Source of the DNA: a virus
Virus record (IMG/VR): IMGVR_UViG_3300020179_002709
Span: 1 to 64,000 of that record
Length of the DNA: 64,000 nt
Direction: 5' to 3' (one strand)
The translations under genes were made by a program, and so were the position numbers. The notes beneath the pieces were generated by a model. The model was given only the letters and a program-made list of their open reading frames with translations. It was not told the DNA's origin and ran no database searches. Positions 35,845 to 44,113 of this stretch are shown in pieces (the stretch's first letter is position 1; every line of letters begins with the position of its first letter).

Positions 35845-37199
35845 TATACGCCTACTGTTGTGGAATATGAGTAACTACTATCACTACGGGCTGAAGCATG
35901 CTCAGTTTTTGTTATAGTAGTACTATTATCTATATTATTAACTATAATTGGAGCTACCGCATCTTTCTTTTCTATAATAATTTCTTCTGATGATTCTGCA
36001 ATGTTTAAAGTTTTAGGCATAGTAAAGACTGGCAACTCCAGCGTCCCATCAGCCGTTTCAGTTATCTCACTTTCTCCATCCGAAGTAGCATCTTCTGATA
36101 ATATTTCCATTGCTGGAGCCGGGACTGCTGTGGATTGGGGAGCAGAAGAAGTAGATGCTGTTTGAGTTTCTTGCTGAGGCGTTACTGCTTGATTAACAGC
36201 CGACTTATTTGATTCTTTAACTAAAGGAGGAACAGCCGACGCAATAGGAGCTTTCTCTATCGACTGGGCCTGCACCCCTTCTGTAACTGATTCTTTTTCA
36301 TCATCATCCTCTTCTTTAACTGCATCTATCTTAGGGGAAGCTCGTTCCTCTTCATCAAAAAAGCTCACTGCTTCATCATATATTTCATATAGTAAAAGCC
36401 CTATTGCTGCAAAAGTTCCTACAAATGGAATAGCAGTGAGTAGTTTTTTTCCAACGTTAGGAGCAATACGAGACGCAAATGCAAAAAGTTTTGATAGCTT
36501 ACCTTTACCTTTTAATGCTTGCTTTTCTTTTTTAAGATCATCACGCGCGCTTTTAGCATTGCGCTTTTTCTCATCTATTACCTTTTCTTCTTTAGCTTTC
36601 TTTTTCTTTTCTTTCTCTACTTCTTTTTTATCTTTATCTAACTTTCCTTTTTCATCAACTAAATCATCATTAGCAGCATCAGTTATACCAAATAAAATAG
36701 AAGTAACTCTAGAAAGCTCTTTCACTGCTTCAAGAGTTGTTCCAATTTGCTTAAAGAGTTTGTAAGCAAATACTCCAGTAAGCACAGCAGTAATACCTAT
36801 TAGGGTATTTTTAATTACACCGAGAGTTTCTTGTCCTATAAGCCCGGAAATAAAACTTGCAAGATATTCTCTTGATTCTTTATTAATAAGAAAAGGAAGT
36901 ATTAAGCCTAATTTTGCTAAATCAAAAGCTTGTTTCTTAGCTTTCGCAGCAATTTCTGGCATACGACTTTCTGGAATAGCATCAGGGGGAGGAGGAGGCT
37001 CCTCTTCACTTAAGTAATTAAGAAGAAGATCACTTAGCTCACTAGCTGATTGTTTAAGCTCAAGAGATCCTTCTTCTATATTATTTACTTCTGATTTAAT
37101 ATTAAGGAAAAAACCAACGCTTCCAAACATAGCAGATGATGCTTCATTTATAGCATCCTGCTTTTGTTTATCTCTTGCTTTTTTTCTTACTGATACCAT
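35844..37199 (-). CDS. putative tape-measure/hub protein
   Basis: This gene encodes 451 residues. Features in order: a basic N-terminus, a predicted helical region with a proline run (EEEPPPPPDA), hydrophobic helices (LILPFLIN, IGITAVLTGVFAYKLF, LTAIPFVGTFAAIGLLLYEIY), a long Lys/Glu-rich coiled coil near 180-235, and a Ser/Thr/Gln-rich C-terminal half. This plan and the position after gp26-gp51 fit a tail tape-measure or hub protein analogous to T4 gp29 or gp28. It starts at the last A of the gp51 stop. Function inferred. Confidence 0.55.
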   Translation of the reverse strand: MVSVRKKARDKQKQDAINEASSAMFGSVGFFLNIKSEVNNIEEGSLELKQSASELSDLLLNYLSEEEPPPPPDAIPESRMPEIAAKAKKQAFDLAKLGLILPFLINKESREYLASFISGLIGQETLGVIKNTLIGITAVLTGVFAYKLFKQIGTTLEAVKELSRVTSILFGITDAANDDLVDEKGKLDKDKKEVEKEKKKKAKEEKVIDEKKRNAKSARDDLKKEKQALKGKGKLSKLFAFASRIAPNVGKKLLTAIPFVGTFAAIGLLLYEIYDEAVSFFDEEERASPKIDAVKEEDDDEKESVTEGVQAQSIEKAPIASAVPPLVKESNKSAVNQAVTPQQETQTASTSSAPQSTAVPAPAMEILSEDATSDGESEITETADGTLELPVFTMPKTLNIAESSEEIIIEKKDAVAPIIVNNIDNSTTITKTEHASARSDSSYSYSTTVGV

Positions 37200-37378
37200 T
37201 ATCGTTGTTTTCTTGCCTTAATGCGTTCTTGTTCTCTTTCCAAGTAATCACGAAGAAGTTCAACGTAGAGATCTCTCTCAAAGGGTATCATGTTTTCAAT
37301 TTCTGTAACTGACCATTTATGGTGCTGAGCCAAACTAAAAATTAAAGTATAATAATTGCTTAGGTTATTATGACTCAG
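37199..37378 (-). CDS. gp51: gp51-like baseplate hub assembly protein, no canonical start
   Basis: The frame encodes 59 residues from a CTG that overlaps the gp26 stop. The sequence NYYTLIFSLAQHHKW followed by IENMIPFERDLYVELLRDY and a basic Arg/Lys-rich end matches the short gp51-type hub assembly catalyst or tail chaperone of T4-like marine phages. There is no ATG, GTG or TTG before the conserved core. The frame opens at the seven-T run at 37393-37387 inside gp26, in the -1 frame, so it is probably made as a gp26-gp51 fusion of about 295 residues. Its stop overlaps the next start (TAATG). Confidence 0.75.
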   Translation of the reverse strand: MSHNNLSNYYTLIFSLAQHHKWSVTEIENMIPFERDLYVELLRDYLEREQERIKARKQR

Positions 37379-37393
37379 CCCAACATAAAAAAA
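37324..37393 (-). promoter_or_regulatory. putative -1 programmed frameshift site (slippery run + stem)
   Basis: On the minus strand, T TTT TTT (37393-37387) lies in the gp26 frame as an X-XXY-YYZ heptamer. A TGA in the -1 frame ends just before it, so that frame opens exactly here. Seven bases later a 9-bp stem starts: GCTGAGTCA (37379-37371) pairs with TGGCTCAGC (37332-37324), with one G-U pair and a 38-base loop. The gp26 stop lies inside the stem. Confidence 0.65.
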
Positions 37394-38085
37394 TCATTTA
37401 ACGAGGAAAGCTTAATTGTTCTTTCATTACCAAGACTGTTTGTATATTTAATTTCGTGATATAATCTAGGCATTGTCTGAAAGAAATCTTGAATCTTTTT
37501 AAAAGATTTAACATCTAAATTTTGTAGAAAATCTTCTAGCTCTTCGCTAGAAGAATCACTTGCCATATAAACATTATCTCCATCATAAATTTTATCAATA
37601 CAATTTTTAAGAATATCAAAAAATAAATCTGCTTCACTGTCTGTATTACTAATTTTTTCTGACATCCCGGCATGCGGGTAAGCAAGATAAAAGCCAAGCT
37701 TATCTGTTACTTCTATTTTGTTAGTATGTGCAGGATCAAATCTTACTTCCACATCATCTAAATTTACTTCTACGTCATACTTTAATTCATCTTCTAAATC
37801 TTTATAAGTCAACTTAATAACATTGTTAACCGATCTAGCTCTTATTTTTAAAAACAAATACTCTAAGTCAAAAGTAGCAAGCTTATCAATATCTACATTA
37901 TTAGTAATAATACAATTATTAATTACTTGCTTAATAGAATTAATAATCTCATCTGAATCATTACCCTGCATTGCCATTAATAATATTTTTTCTTCTTTTA
38001 CTAAAAACGGTCTTACTACTAATTTTTCTTTGCTTGATGGTAATGTCACTTCAAAAGTCGGATGACTAATTTTAGGTAAAGCCAT
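37375..38085 (-). CDS. gp26: baseplate hub subunit gp26-like (T4 baseplate family)
   Basis: This gene encodes 236 residues. The sequence pattern ISHPTFEVTLPSSKEKLVVRP-type start, LVKEEKILLMAMQG and the middle NCIDKIYDG match the T4 baseplate hub gp26 family. A strong AAGGAGA site is seven bases before the ATG. The last codons (DFFMLG) contain a slippery seven-T run leading to the gp51 frame. In T4, gp26 and gp51 are needed for hub assembly without remaining as major virion parts, which suits a chaperone role. Confidence 0.8.
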   Translation of the reverse strand: MALPKISHPTFEVTLPSSKEKLVVRPFLVKEEKILLMAMQGNDSDEIINSIKQVINNCIITNNVDIDKLATFDLEYLFLKIRARSVNNVIKLTYKDLEDELKYDVEVNLDDVEVRFDPAHTNKIEVTDKLGFYLAYPHAGMSEKISNTDSEADLFFDILKNCIDKIYDGDNVYMASDSSSEELEDFLQNLDVKSFKKIQDFFQTMPRLYHEIKYTNSLGNERTIKLSSLNDFFMLG

Positions 38086-38100
38086 TTTATATCTCCTTAA

Positions 38101-39018
38101 TTAAATAAGTCCTCCAAGAGCAATCTTAGAGTTATTTACAACGTTAATAATATCAGCAACGTTGTTTGGTTTTCTAAGTGTAGCTAACGTTTGAATAGCT
38201 GTGCCAACTTTAATTAAACTTTGAATTGCGCTCGGTGATCTTTTTTCAAGTACTTGATTAATGTTAATTCGTTCTATTTTCCAATTAAAAAATGTAAATG
38301 TGATTGGTAGTCTACTTACAGAGTCAGTATCGCCCCACCCAAGATTAACGTCACCCATAAAGACGGGATATGCCTCTCTAAATCTAACATTAAGTATATC
38401 GTTATTAGATTCGTCTACTGTGGTTACTAATATATCAGTAGAATATTGATCCTTAAAGTTAACTTCAAAAGGAGCTATAGAATAATCATGAGCATCTCCA
38501 ACCGGACCGTAAACAACCTCATCAAATTTAATAATACTATTCATCCATTCGTAGAAAAATTTCTGCACCATACCTGAAGCATCAGTTAAGAATGTCATTG
38601 TTGTATCTATAAAAATAGGAGCATATGGTTTATTTTCTACTGGACCATAACCGTATCTTCTTATGGGCGAGGTTGCAAAAGATACACCTGGAAGATTAGC
38701 TGACTCACAAAGAAATGCTAATGATCTAGCATTATCACTTTGATGTCTCATTGTGTGCGGAGGTCTTATCTCAATATAAAAATGAGCAGGTCTTGCAAAA
38801 CCTTTTAACTTAGAAGCAGTGCCAAGAAAATTATTTAAATCTCTTCTATTTTGACCCGGGGGCAACCCTCTACCTGTACCAAATAAAGAGCCTATTGCAT
38901 TTCTAAGCCCTTCAGGAACCCCAGGCAAATTGCTCACAGCATCTCCAATAGCTGCTGCCGACCCTACAGCGTCTCGAGATTTTGATATTGCGCTATTAAT
39001 CGCATTAATGGCTGTCAT
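38101..39018 (-). CDS. gp54: tail tube initiator (gp54-like)
   Basis: This gene encodes 305 residues. The N-terminal 75 residues are helical and Gly/Ala-rich. The rest has the tail-tube fold pattern shared by gp19, gp48 and gp54: FARPAHFYIEIRPP, then LAFLCESANLPGVSFATSP, FIDTTMTFLTDASGMVQ and EAYPVFMGDVNLGWGD. By length and position near gp4 and gp48 it fits gp54, which caps the hub and starts tube polymerisation. It overlaps the upstream gene by ATGA. Confidence 0.68.
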   Translation of the reverse strand: MTAINAINSAISKSRDAVGSAAAIGDAVSNLPGVPEGLRNAIGSLFGTGRGLPPGQNRRDLNNFLGTASKLKGFARPAHFYIEIRPPHTMRHQSDNARSLAFLCESANLPGVSFATSPIRRYGYGPVENKPYAPIFIDTTMTFLTDASGMVQKFFYEWMNSIIKFDEVVYGPVGDAHDYSIAPFEVNFKDQYSTDILVTTVDESNNDILNVRFREAYPVFMGDVNLGWGDTDSVSRLPITFTFFNWKIERININQVLEKRSPSAIQSLIKVGTAIQTLATLRKPNNVADIINVVNNSKIALGGLI

Positions 39019-39620
39019 CTAACATTTCCTTTTAGTTTAGCCTGTCTAATCTGTCTTACACTATCTCTATGAACTTCTGATTCCGTTGCTTTTTTGAATC
39101 TTCTCAAAGGCAGAAAAAGAGCTTTCTCCCACTCCTCAGGAGAAATATGTAAGAATCTAGACTTAACATGATTATTTAGATAGTGTTTTAAACAAGGTTT
39201 ATAATACCTTAGTTTAGAAGTATTAGATAAAACGTTATAAGTTATTTTTAATCTCTGCATGTCCTCTTCGCCGACAACATAATCATAAAGCATGTCCATT
39301 AATTTTGCTCGAAATGCATATGGAAGATAATGCATATTAAGACCAACAAATCCCCCTCTAATTATTTTTACAATAAAAATAACAGGAAATGTATCATAAT
39401 ACGGAAGCTCTATTTTAAGTTTCGGGTCATATCTAAAGAGATATAAGTGCCCCAGTCTTACTCTATTCTCAGCAACAATAGTATTTTTTCTTATAATTTG
39501 CTGAGGGTCTACCTTTCTAGGCTCAACATCATAAGCTTTTTCCCTAAGCCAGTTTGTAGCGTTAACTACTTTACTGCTATCAATATCGTCTTTTATAAAA
39601 CTGGAAAATAAATTAGCCAT
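39015..39620 (-). CDS. T4-like virion protein next to gp4, possibly gp2-like
   Basis: This gene encodes 201 residues from the ATG at 39620, inside the end of gp4. The conserved-looking core is GHLYLFRYDPKLKIELPYYD, then FPVIFIVKIIRGGFVGLNMHY and a basic C-terminus. Similar proteins occur in T4-like marine phages next to the head-completion gene. In T4 that neighbour is gp2, the DNA end protector, so gp2 is one possibility. I cannot exclude a baseplate or neck role. Confidence 0.6.
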   Translation of the reverse strand: MANLFSSFIKDDIDSSKVVNATNWLREKAYDVEPRKVDPQQIIRKNTIVAENRVRLGHLYLFRYDPKLKIELPYYDTFPVIFIVKIIRGGFVGLNMHYLPYAFRAKLMDMLYDYVVGEEDMQRLKITYNVLSNTSKLRYYKPCLKHYLNNHVKSRFLHISPEEWEKALFLPLRRFKKATESEVHRDSVRQIRQAKLKGNVR

Positions 39621-40053
39621 TAATACCAAGTTCTTTCTCAGTCATTATAATAAATTTCCATTTTTTAAGTTCACAGAACTCCTTTGCAGCTTTCCATTTT
39701 GCAGTATTAACACCGTAAGTTTTAACTTCATTTAAATATCTTCTTGTTGGTTTTGTAAGCACTTTAGGAGCTTGTACTTGTTTTAAAGGTTTTACCTCTA
39801 TTACTAAGGATTCAATAATACCCTGAGGGTTCTTTTTTCTCACAAAAAAATCTGGAAAATATCGATGGACTTTACCATCTATAGGAGATCTATAAGGAAT
39901 GCAGAATTCTTCACTAGACCATTGAATTACATCAGGATGTGAGTCTAAATGAATCATAAGCTTAAGCTCCCAACCGCTACGATAAATAACGTTACTAGGA
40001 TCACCTTTGTATTTGGCCGGGTTTTTCGGCTTAAAAAATCCCTTATAACTCAT
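39613..40053 (-). CDS. gp4: head completion nuclease-like protein gp4
   Basis: This gene encodes 146 residues. The sequence KPKNPAKYKGDPSNVIYRSGWE and then RYFPDFFVRKK with LVIEVKPLKQ is a PD-(D/E)XK-type fold (the D in YFPDF, then E-V-K), as in T4 gp4 (also called gp50/65), which acts at head completion before tail joining. It is the first gene of the minus block, 11 bases from the divergent gp48 gene. No clear ribosome binding site is seen. Confidence 0.8.
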   Translation of the reverse strand: MSYKGFFKPKNPAKYKGDPSNVIYRSGWELKLMIHLDSHPDVIQWSSEEFCIPYRSPIDGKVHRYFPDFFVRKKNPQGIIESLVIEVKPLKQVQAPKVLTKPTRRYLNEVKTYGVNTAKWKAAKEFCELKKWKFIIMTEKELGING

Positions 40054-40059
40054 AGAAAA

Positions 40060-40067
40060 TATTTATG
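40060..40067 (-). promoter_or_regulatory. possible late-promoter-like box for gp4
   Basis: CATAAATA on the minus strand, one base off the late consensus, lies seven bases before the gp4 ATG and covers the gp48 start codon. The leader would be almost absent, so this is a weak call. Confidence 0.25.
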
Positions 40068-41168
40068 CCAATACGTACAGAGCAAGACAATTTTAAAAAT
40101 AATACTTCTCTTTCTGAGCAGTTTAGTAAAACATTCAGTAGCTCTGTACAAGAAGTTAATAGTGCAACTGACGGATTTTTAAAGTCATCTCCTACAAGCG
40201 TTGGACAGGCTCTTAATAATGTAAGCGCTATAGCCGGCGCGTTTGGTAGATTAGGTATGTCAGCTGTAGGGTCTGTATCCTCTGCTTTAGGTCAACTTGG
40301 TAGTCTTGGAACATATACTAAATTTAAAGATAATTTTGTCCCTCCATCTAAACTCAAAGATAGAACTCCTGAAGATGCTGTCAGGAGAAATAGGGATAGA
40401 TTTAACGGCCAACTTAGCTTTCCAAATAACATCGGCGAATATTGGATATCTTTTGTATTTGAAGCTTATGAAAGAAAGGTACCTTTATCCTCAGCGAAAA
40501 GTTTACCTACACAGACAATAAATCTCCCCATTCCATCTAATTTGCAAGAGCAATTTGCAATGCAATATGCTGATAAGCAATTAGGAATTGCAGGCTTCTT
40601 AGAACAAAATATACCAACAGGTATTAATTTTTCTGATGCTAAGTCTGTTGGAGAGGCCGTAGGTAAAGCTACCTCTGAAACTTTTAAACAAGCTGGCAAT
40701 ATTCAAGGAGCTTTTTACCTTGGTAGATCTGTTGCTGGATTAAGTGATAGTGTGGGTAGTGCTGTTGATAAAGCAACAGGCACAATTTTGAATCCATTTC
40801 AATCCTTGGTATTTCAAGGCATAAATTTAAGAACTCATTCTTTTACATATAAATTTTCTCCTAACAATGAAACAGAAACAAAAACCCTTAAAGAAATTTT
40901 ATATGAATTTAAAAGAAGAATGCACCCTCAAAAAGATAATTTACTTTTTACTTTTCCAGATACAGTTAAAATATTTTTTGGTAAAGTAAACAGTGAGCCA
41001 TACTTTTTTAAAAAATGTTTTTTAGAATCTATGTCTATTAATTATGCACCATCCGGAGTACCTGCCTTTTTTACACAAACATCTTCTCCTGTTGAAGTAG
41101 AATTTTCTTTATCGTTTAAAGAAATTGAACCAATGACGAGAGATGATATAGAGAAGAACGGAAAATAA
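40065..41168 (+). CDS. gp48: baseplate tail tube cap (gp48)
   Basis: This gene encodes 367 residues. The N-terminal third is helical and Gly/Ser/Ala-rich. The C-terminal part has the gp48 signature NPFQSLVFQGINLRTHSFTY, then FSPNNETETKTLKEIL and FKRRMHP. gp48 sits on the hub and, with gp54, templates the tail tube. It is the first plus-strand gene of the divergent baseplate blocks. No Shine-Dalgarno sequence is visible before the ATG. Confidence 0.85.
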   Translation: MPIRTEQDNFKNNTSLSEQFSKTFSSSVQEVNSATDGFLKSSPTSVGQALNNVSAIAGAFGRLGMSAVGSVSSALGQLGSLGTYTKFKDNFVPPSKLKDRTPEDAVRRNRDRFNGQLSFPNNIGEYWISFVFEAYERKVPLSSAKSLPTQTINLPIPSNLQEQFAMQYADKQLGIAGFLEQNIPTGINFSDAKSVGEAVGKATSETFKQAGNIQGAFYLGRSVAGLSDSVGSAVDKATGTILNPFQSLVFQGINLRTHSFTYKFSPNNETETKTLKEILYEFKRRMHPQKDNLLFTFPDTVKIFFGKVNSEPYFFKKCFLESMSINYAPSGVPAFFTQTSSPVEVEFSLSFKEIEPMTRDDIEKNGK

Positions 41169-41169
41169 A

Positions 41170-42039
41170 ATGGCACTGTACAATTATTTTAGCAAACTTG
41201 GAACCACGACCTATAATGGTGAGCTAGTTGTTGATATTATTAAAAACGTAAGGTTTAAAGAGTTTGTTAAGAAGAATGTTGTAACCTATTACCCTTATAC
41301 AGTCAAAGAAGGGGAAAGAGCGGAAACAATAGCTTACAATTACTATGAAGATGAACGCTACGCCTGGGTAGTTTACTTAAGTAATAATATTATAGATCCA
41401 TATCACCAATGGCCTCTTTCTGTAAAAGACTTTAGTAAGTTTATTATTGCAAAGTATGGATCTATTGAAACCGCTCAGCAAAAAATATCGTTTTATAGAA
41501 ACAATTGGTATAATGATGATTCAATTTTAACCACAAGCGCTTACAGTGCACTTACTGGCAACTTAAAAAAATACTGGAATCCTATTATTGGATATAGCGG
41601 AGAGATAGGTTCTTACGAGCGTAAAAAAGATGACAGCATTGTAGAAACAAATTTAGTATTAGATATTAATGTAAATAGCTCGGATGATTTTATCGTTGGA
41701 GAAAGAGTAACTCAAAAAACATCCGGTGCAGTTACTGGTGCAGGATGGATAAAAGCAATTAAAGAAGGTGCTATTACTATTAATAATATCTCCGGGCAAT
41801 TTAGCAACACTTCCGGATCAGTAGGTTCTATAGTAGGATCAACTTCAGAAATAAGCAGAACTGTTACTGAGGTTATAGAAACATATAGAGCTATTTTATT
41901 AATAGAGCAAGCATATTGGTCTCCAATTTCTTTTTATGATTATGAAGATGAATTAAATGAATCTAAAAAACATATTAAACTTATTGATCGACAGTATATC
42001 CCAGTAATTGAAGATCAGATGACAGAATTGCTTTCATGA
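41170..42039 (+). CDS. gp53: baseplate wedge protein gp53
   Basis: This gene encodes 289 residues, longer than T4 gp53 (196). The N-terminal part has the LysM-like wedge pattern YYPYTVKEGERAETIAYNYY, DERYAWVVYLSNNIIDPYHQW and FIIAKYGS. A beta-rich insertion of about 80 residues (LDINVNSSDDFIVGERVTQ to TSEIS) precedes the conserved end SFYDYEDELNESKKHIKLID. gp53 joins neighbouring wedges in the baseplate. Overlaps the next gene by ATGA. Confidence 0.82.
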   Translation: MALYNYFSKLGTTTYNGELVVDIIKNVRFKEFVKKNVVTYYPYTVKEGERAETIAYNYYEDERYAWVVYLSNNIIDPYHQWPLSVKDFSKFIIAKYGSIETAQQKISFYRNNWYNDDSILTTSAYSALTGNLKKYWNPIIGYSGEIGSYERKKDDSIVETNLVLDINVNSSDDFIVGERVTQKTSGAVTGAGWIKAIKEGAITINNISGQFSNTSGSVGSIVGSTSEISRTVTEVIETYRAILLIEQAYWSPISFYDYEDELNESKKHIKLIDRQYIPVIEDQMTELLS

Positions 42040-43310
42040 CAAATAAAACGTACGAACCTGGTGATGTTAATATATTAAAGGTTACATTAAGAAAAAATGG
42101 CTCTGGCTCTCAAATTCCAGTAGACATTAGATCACAGATGCTTTCAATGTCTGTTTATGAAGACATTGAAGAGCCGTCCATGCTTTTAGAACTAACAATG
42201 GTTGACTCTATCAACTTAGTTCAAGATTATCCTATTGTTGGAGAAGAAATTATATCAGTAAGCTTTTTTACTCCTGGTAGAGACAATCCTACCAAGCTAG
42301 ACTTTTATGTTTATAATGTAGAGAGTACCGGTACAAGTCCTACTGCTAAAGGATCTATTTACATTCTTAAAGCTGTTTCGCCATGTCATTATTATAATGC
42401 AAGTGAGCTTATAGAGAAATCTTATAAAGATACTATTGATGAAATGGTTAAAGATATTTTGAAGACGACTCTTAGTAATAGCAGTGCAGGATCAAACAAA
42501 TATACGGTTGAAAAAACTAAAGGTATACTTCCATTAACTGTTCCAAGATTAAAGCCATTTGAAGCAATTGATTTCTTAAGACAGAAAGCTATAAGTGCGG
42601 AGTTTGCTTCTGGAGGATCATTTGTATTTTTTGAGAATCAATTTGGACATCAATTTAAAAGCGTAGAAGCTCTTCTTAAAGAAGGTAAACAAGACATACA
42701 ATCAAAAGTATTTACTTACGCTCCAGATACCATAAGTGATAAAGAGAGACAGCAATATGCATTTAGAAATATTATTAGGTACACACACTTAGGTAAATTT
42801 GATTCAATTGAAAAAATTAATAGTGGGGTAGTTGTTAATACAGTTCAAGCTTTTGATATACTTACTAAACAAGTAGCAACAACAAAATTTAATTTATCTG
42901 AAAAAGCAAAGAGTTTTGTATCTACTGATAATAAAGGTCGATTACCTAACTCAACAGAATTTGTAGAAAAATACTCTAAATCAGCTTCTAAAAAATTCTT
43001 TATGGCTAAAGACAGCTCTAGAGGAGATGATTATATTGATACTAATTTAGGATCTAAATCAGCTTACGCCTCTTTATTAAATCAAAATGCCGTGCGTATT
43101 TTAATTTACGGAGACAGTTACTTAACAGCTGGTGACCTTATACAACTTGATCTACCCGAACTTTCTGGTACTACAGAAAAAAAAGTTAGTGATAGAAATA
43201 ATTCTGGAAATTATTTAATTACTAAACTTAGACATATTTTAACAATGGAAGAAGGTGGTAAACCAAAACATCAAATTTCTCTTGACTGCGTTAGAATGGG
43301 ATACAAATGA
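42036..43310 (+). CDS. gp27: baseplate hub protein (gp27-like)
   Basis: This gene encodes 424 residues. The N-terminal barrel (SMSVYEDIEEPSMLLELTM), a second barrel (ILKAVSPCHYYNASELIEKSY) and the segment PRLKPFEAIDFLRQKA followed by FVFFENQFG are typical of gp27 and phage late-control-D-type hub proteins. gp27 forms the trimeric hub ring that carries the gp5 spike, which is encoded next with an ATGA overlap. The C-terminal barrel has LIYGDSYLTAGDLIQL. Confidence 0.78.
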   Translation: MTNKTYEPGDVNILKVTLRKNGSGSQIPVDIRSQMLSMSVYEDIEEPSMLLELTMVDSINLVQDYPIVGEEIISVSFFTPGRDNPTKLDFYVYNVESTGTSPTAKGSIYILKAVSPCHYYNASELIEKSYKDTIDEMVKDILKTTLSNSSAGSNKYTVEKTKGILPLTVPRLKPFEAIDFLRQKAISAEFASGGSFVFFENQFGHQFKSVEALLKEGKQDIQSKVFTYAPDTISDKERQQYAFRNIIRYTHLGKFDSIEKINSGVVVNTVQAFDILTKQVATTKFNLSEKAKSFVSTDNKGRLPNSTEFVEKYSKSASKKFFMAKDSSRGDDYIDTNLGSKSAYASLLNQNAVRILIYGDSYLTAGDLIQLDLPELSGTTEKKVSDRNNSGNYLITKLRHILTMEEGGKPKHQISLDCVRMGYK

Positions 43311-44113
43311 CGACTAAAAATTTAGGTCAAGAAGGTATTGTTTGGTTTGTAGGCAAAGTTGAGGACAGACAAGATCCTTTAATGCTTGGAAGGGTAAAAG
43401 TCCGCGCTTACCATTTTCACACTGATAATAAATCGCTGATGCCTACTGACGAATTGCCTTGGGCATTAATTATGATGCCTCCTAATAATCCAAGTCACGA
43501 TAAAGTTGGACTATCACCAAACGGGCTAACCGTAGGATCTACGGTTATAGGATTTTTTATGGATGGGCATGATGCCAATCAGCCTGTAGTAATGGGTACC
43601 ATTCATGGTATTCCAGATAATGATAAGTCAAAGCATGATGTGGCTGAACCTGCTCGTGAGAATAACAATATAAGTAAAGAATACGATAGTAAAGAACCTA
43701 AGTCTGCCTATAAGGCGAAATACCCATATAATAAAGTTTTGAGAACTGAAGGCGGGCATGTAGTAGAAATAGATGACACACCAGGAGAAGAACGGCTACA
43801 CATCTATCATAAATCTGGAACCTATACTGAAATTGATAAAGATGGTCGTAAAGTAGAAAAGGTAGTAGATAACGGCTTTGAAATAATCCTTAAAAATCAA
43901 ACAGTACATATTAAAGGCAACTATGACGTGTTTGTAGATGGTGTTACAACGTTTACTTGCGAACAGGTAAATATGACAGGTAATTTAAGAGTAGATAAAG
44001 ATGTAAGTGTTGGCAAGGACGTCTTTACTGACGTTGGTGTTAGCCTTAACAAGCATACCCATACAGATACTCCTGGACTTGGTGCCGGAGTCACAACTCC
44101 TCCTAACAGATAA
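43307..44113 (+). CDS. gp5: baseplate central spike (gp5, without lysozyme)
   Basis: This gene encodes 268 residues, about half of T4 gp5. An OB-fold occupies residues 1-110 (GKVEDRQDPLMLGRVKVRAYHFH, PWALIMMPPNN, VGSTVIGFFMDG). The C-terminal part is beta-helical, with short repeats (VHIKGNYDVFVDGVTTF, NLRVDKDVSVGKDVFTD), and ends HTHTDTPGLGAGVTTPPN as in many spike proteins. No lysozyme domain is present; one is found instead in the protein at 33949. The spike punctures the outer membrane. Confidence 0.85.
   Translation: MTTKNLGQEGIVWFVGKVEDRQDPLMLGRVKVRAYHFHTDNKSLMPTDELPWALIMMPPNNPSHDKVGLSPNGLTVGSTVIGFFMDGHDANQPVVMGTIHGIPDNDKSKHDVAEPARENNNISKEYDSKEPKSAYKAKYPYNKVLRTEGGHVVEIDDTPGEERLHIYHKSGTYTEIDKDGRKVEKVVDNGFEIILKNQTVHIKGNYDVFVDGVTTFTCEQVNMTGNLRVDKDVSVGKDVFTDVGVSLNKHTHTDTPGLGAGVTTPPNR

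Noticed and set aside
35468-36765. Plus-strand hydrophobic frames within the minus baseplate block
   Set aside because: They mirror Lys/Glu/Ala-rich coiled-coil codons of the tail proteins and have no starts or spacing fitting an operon.
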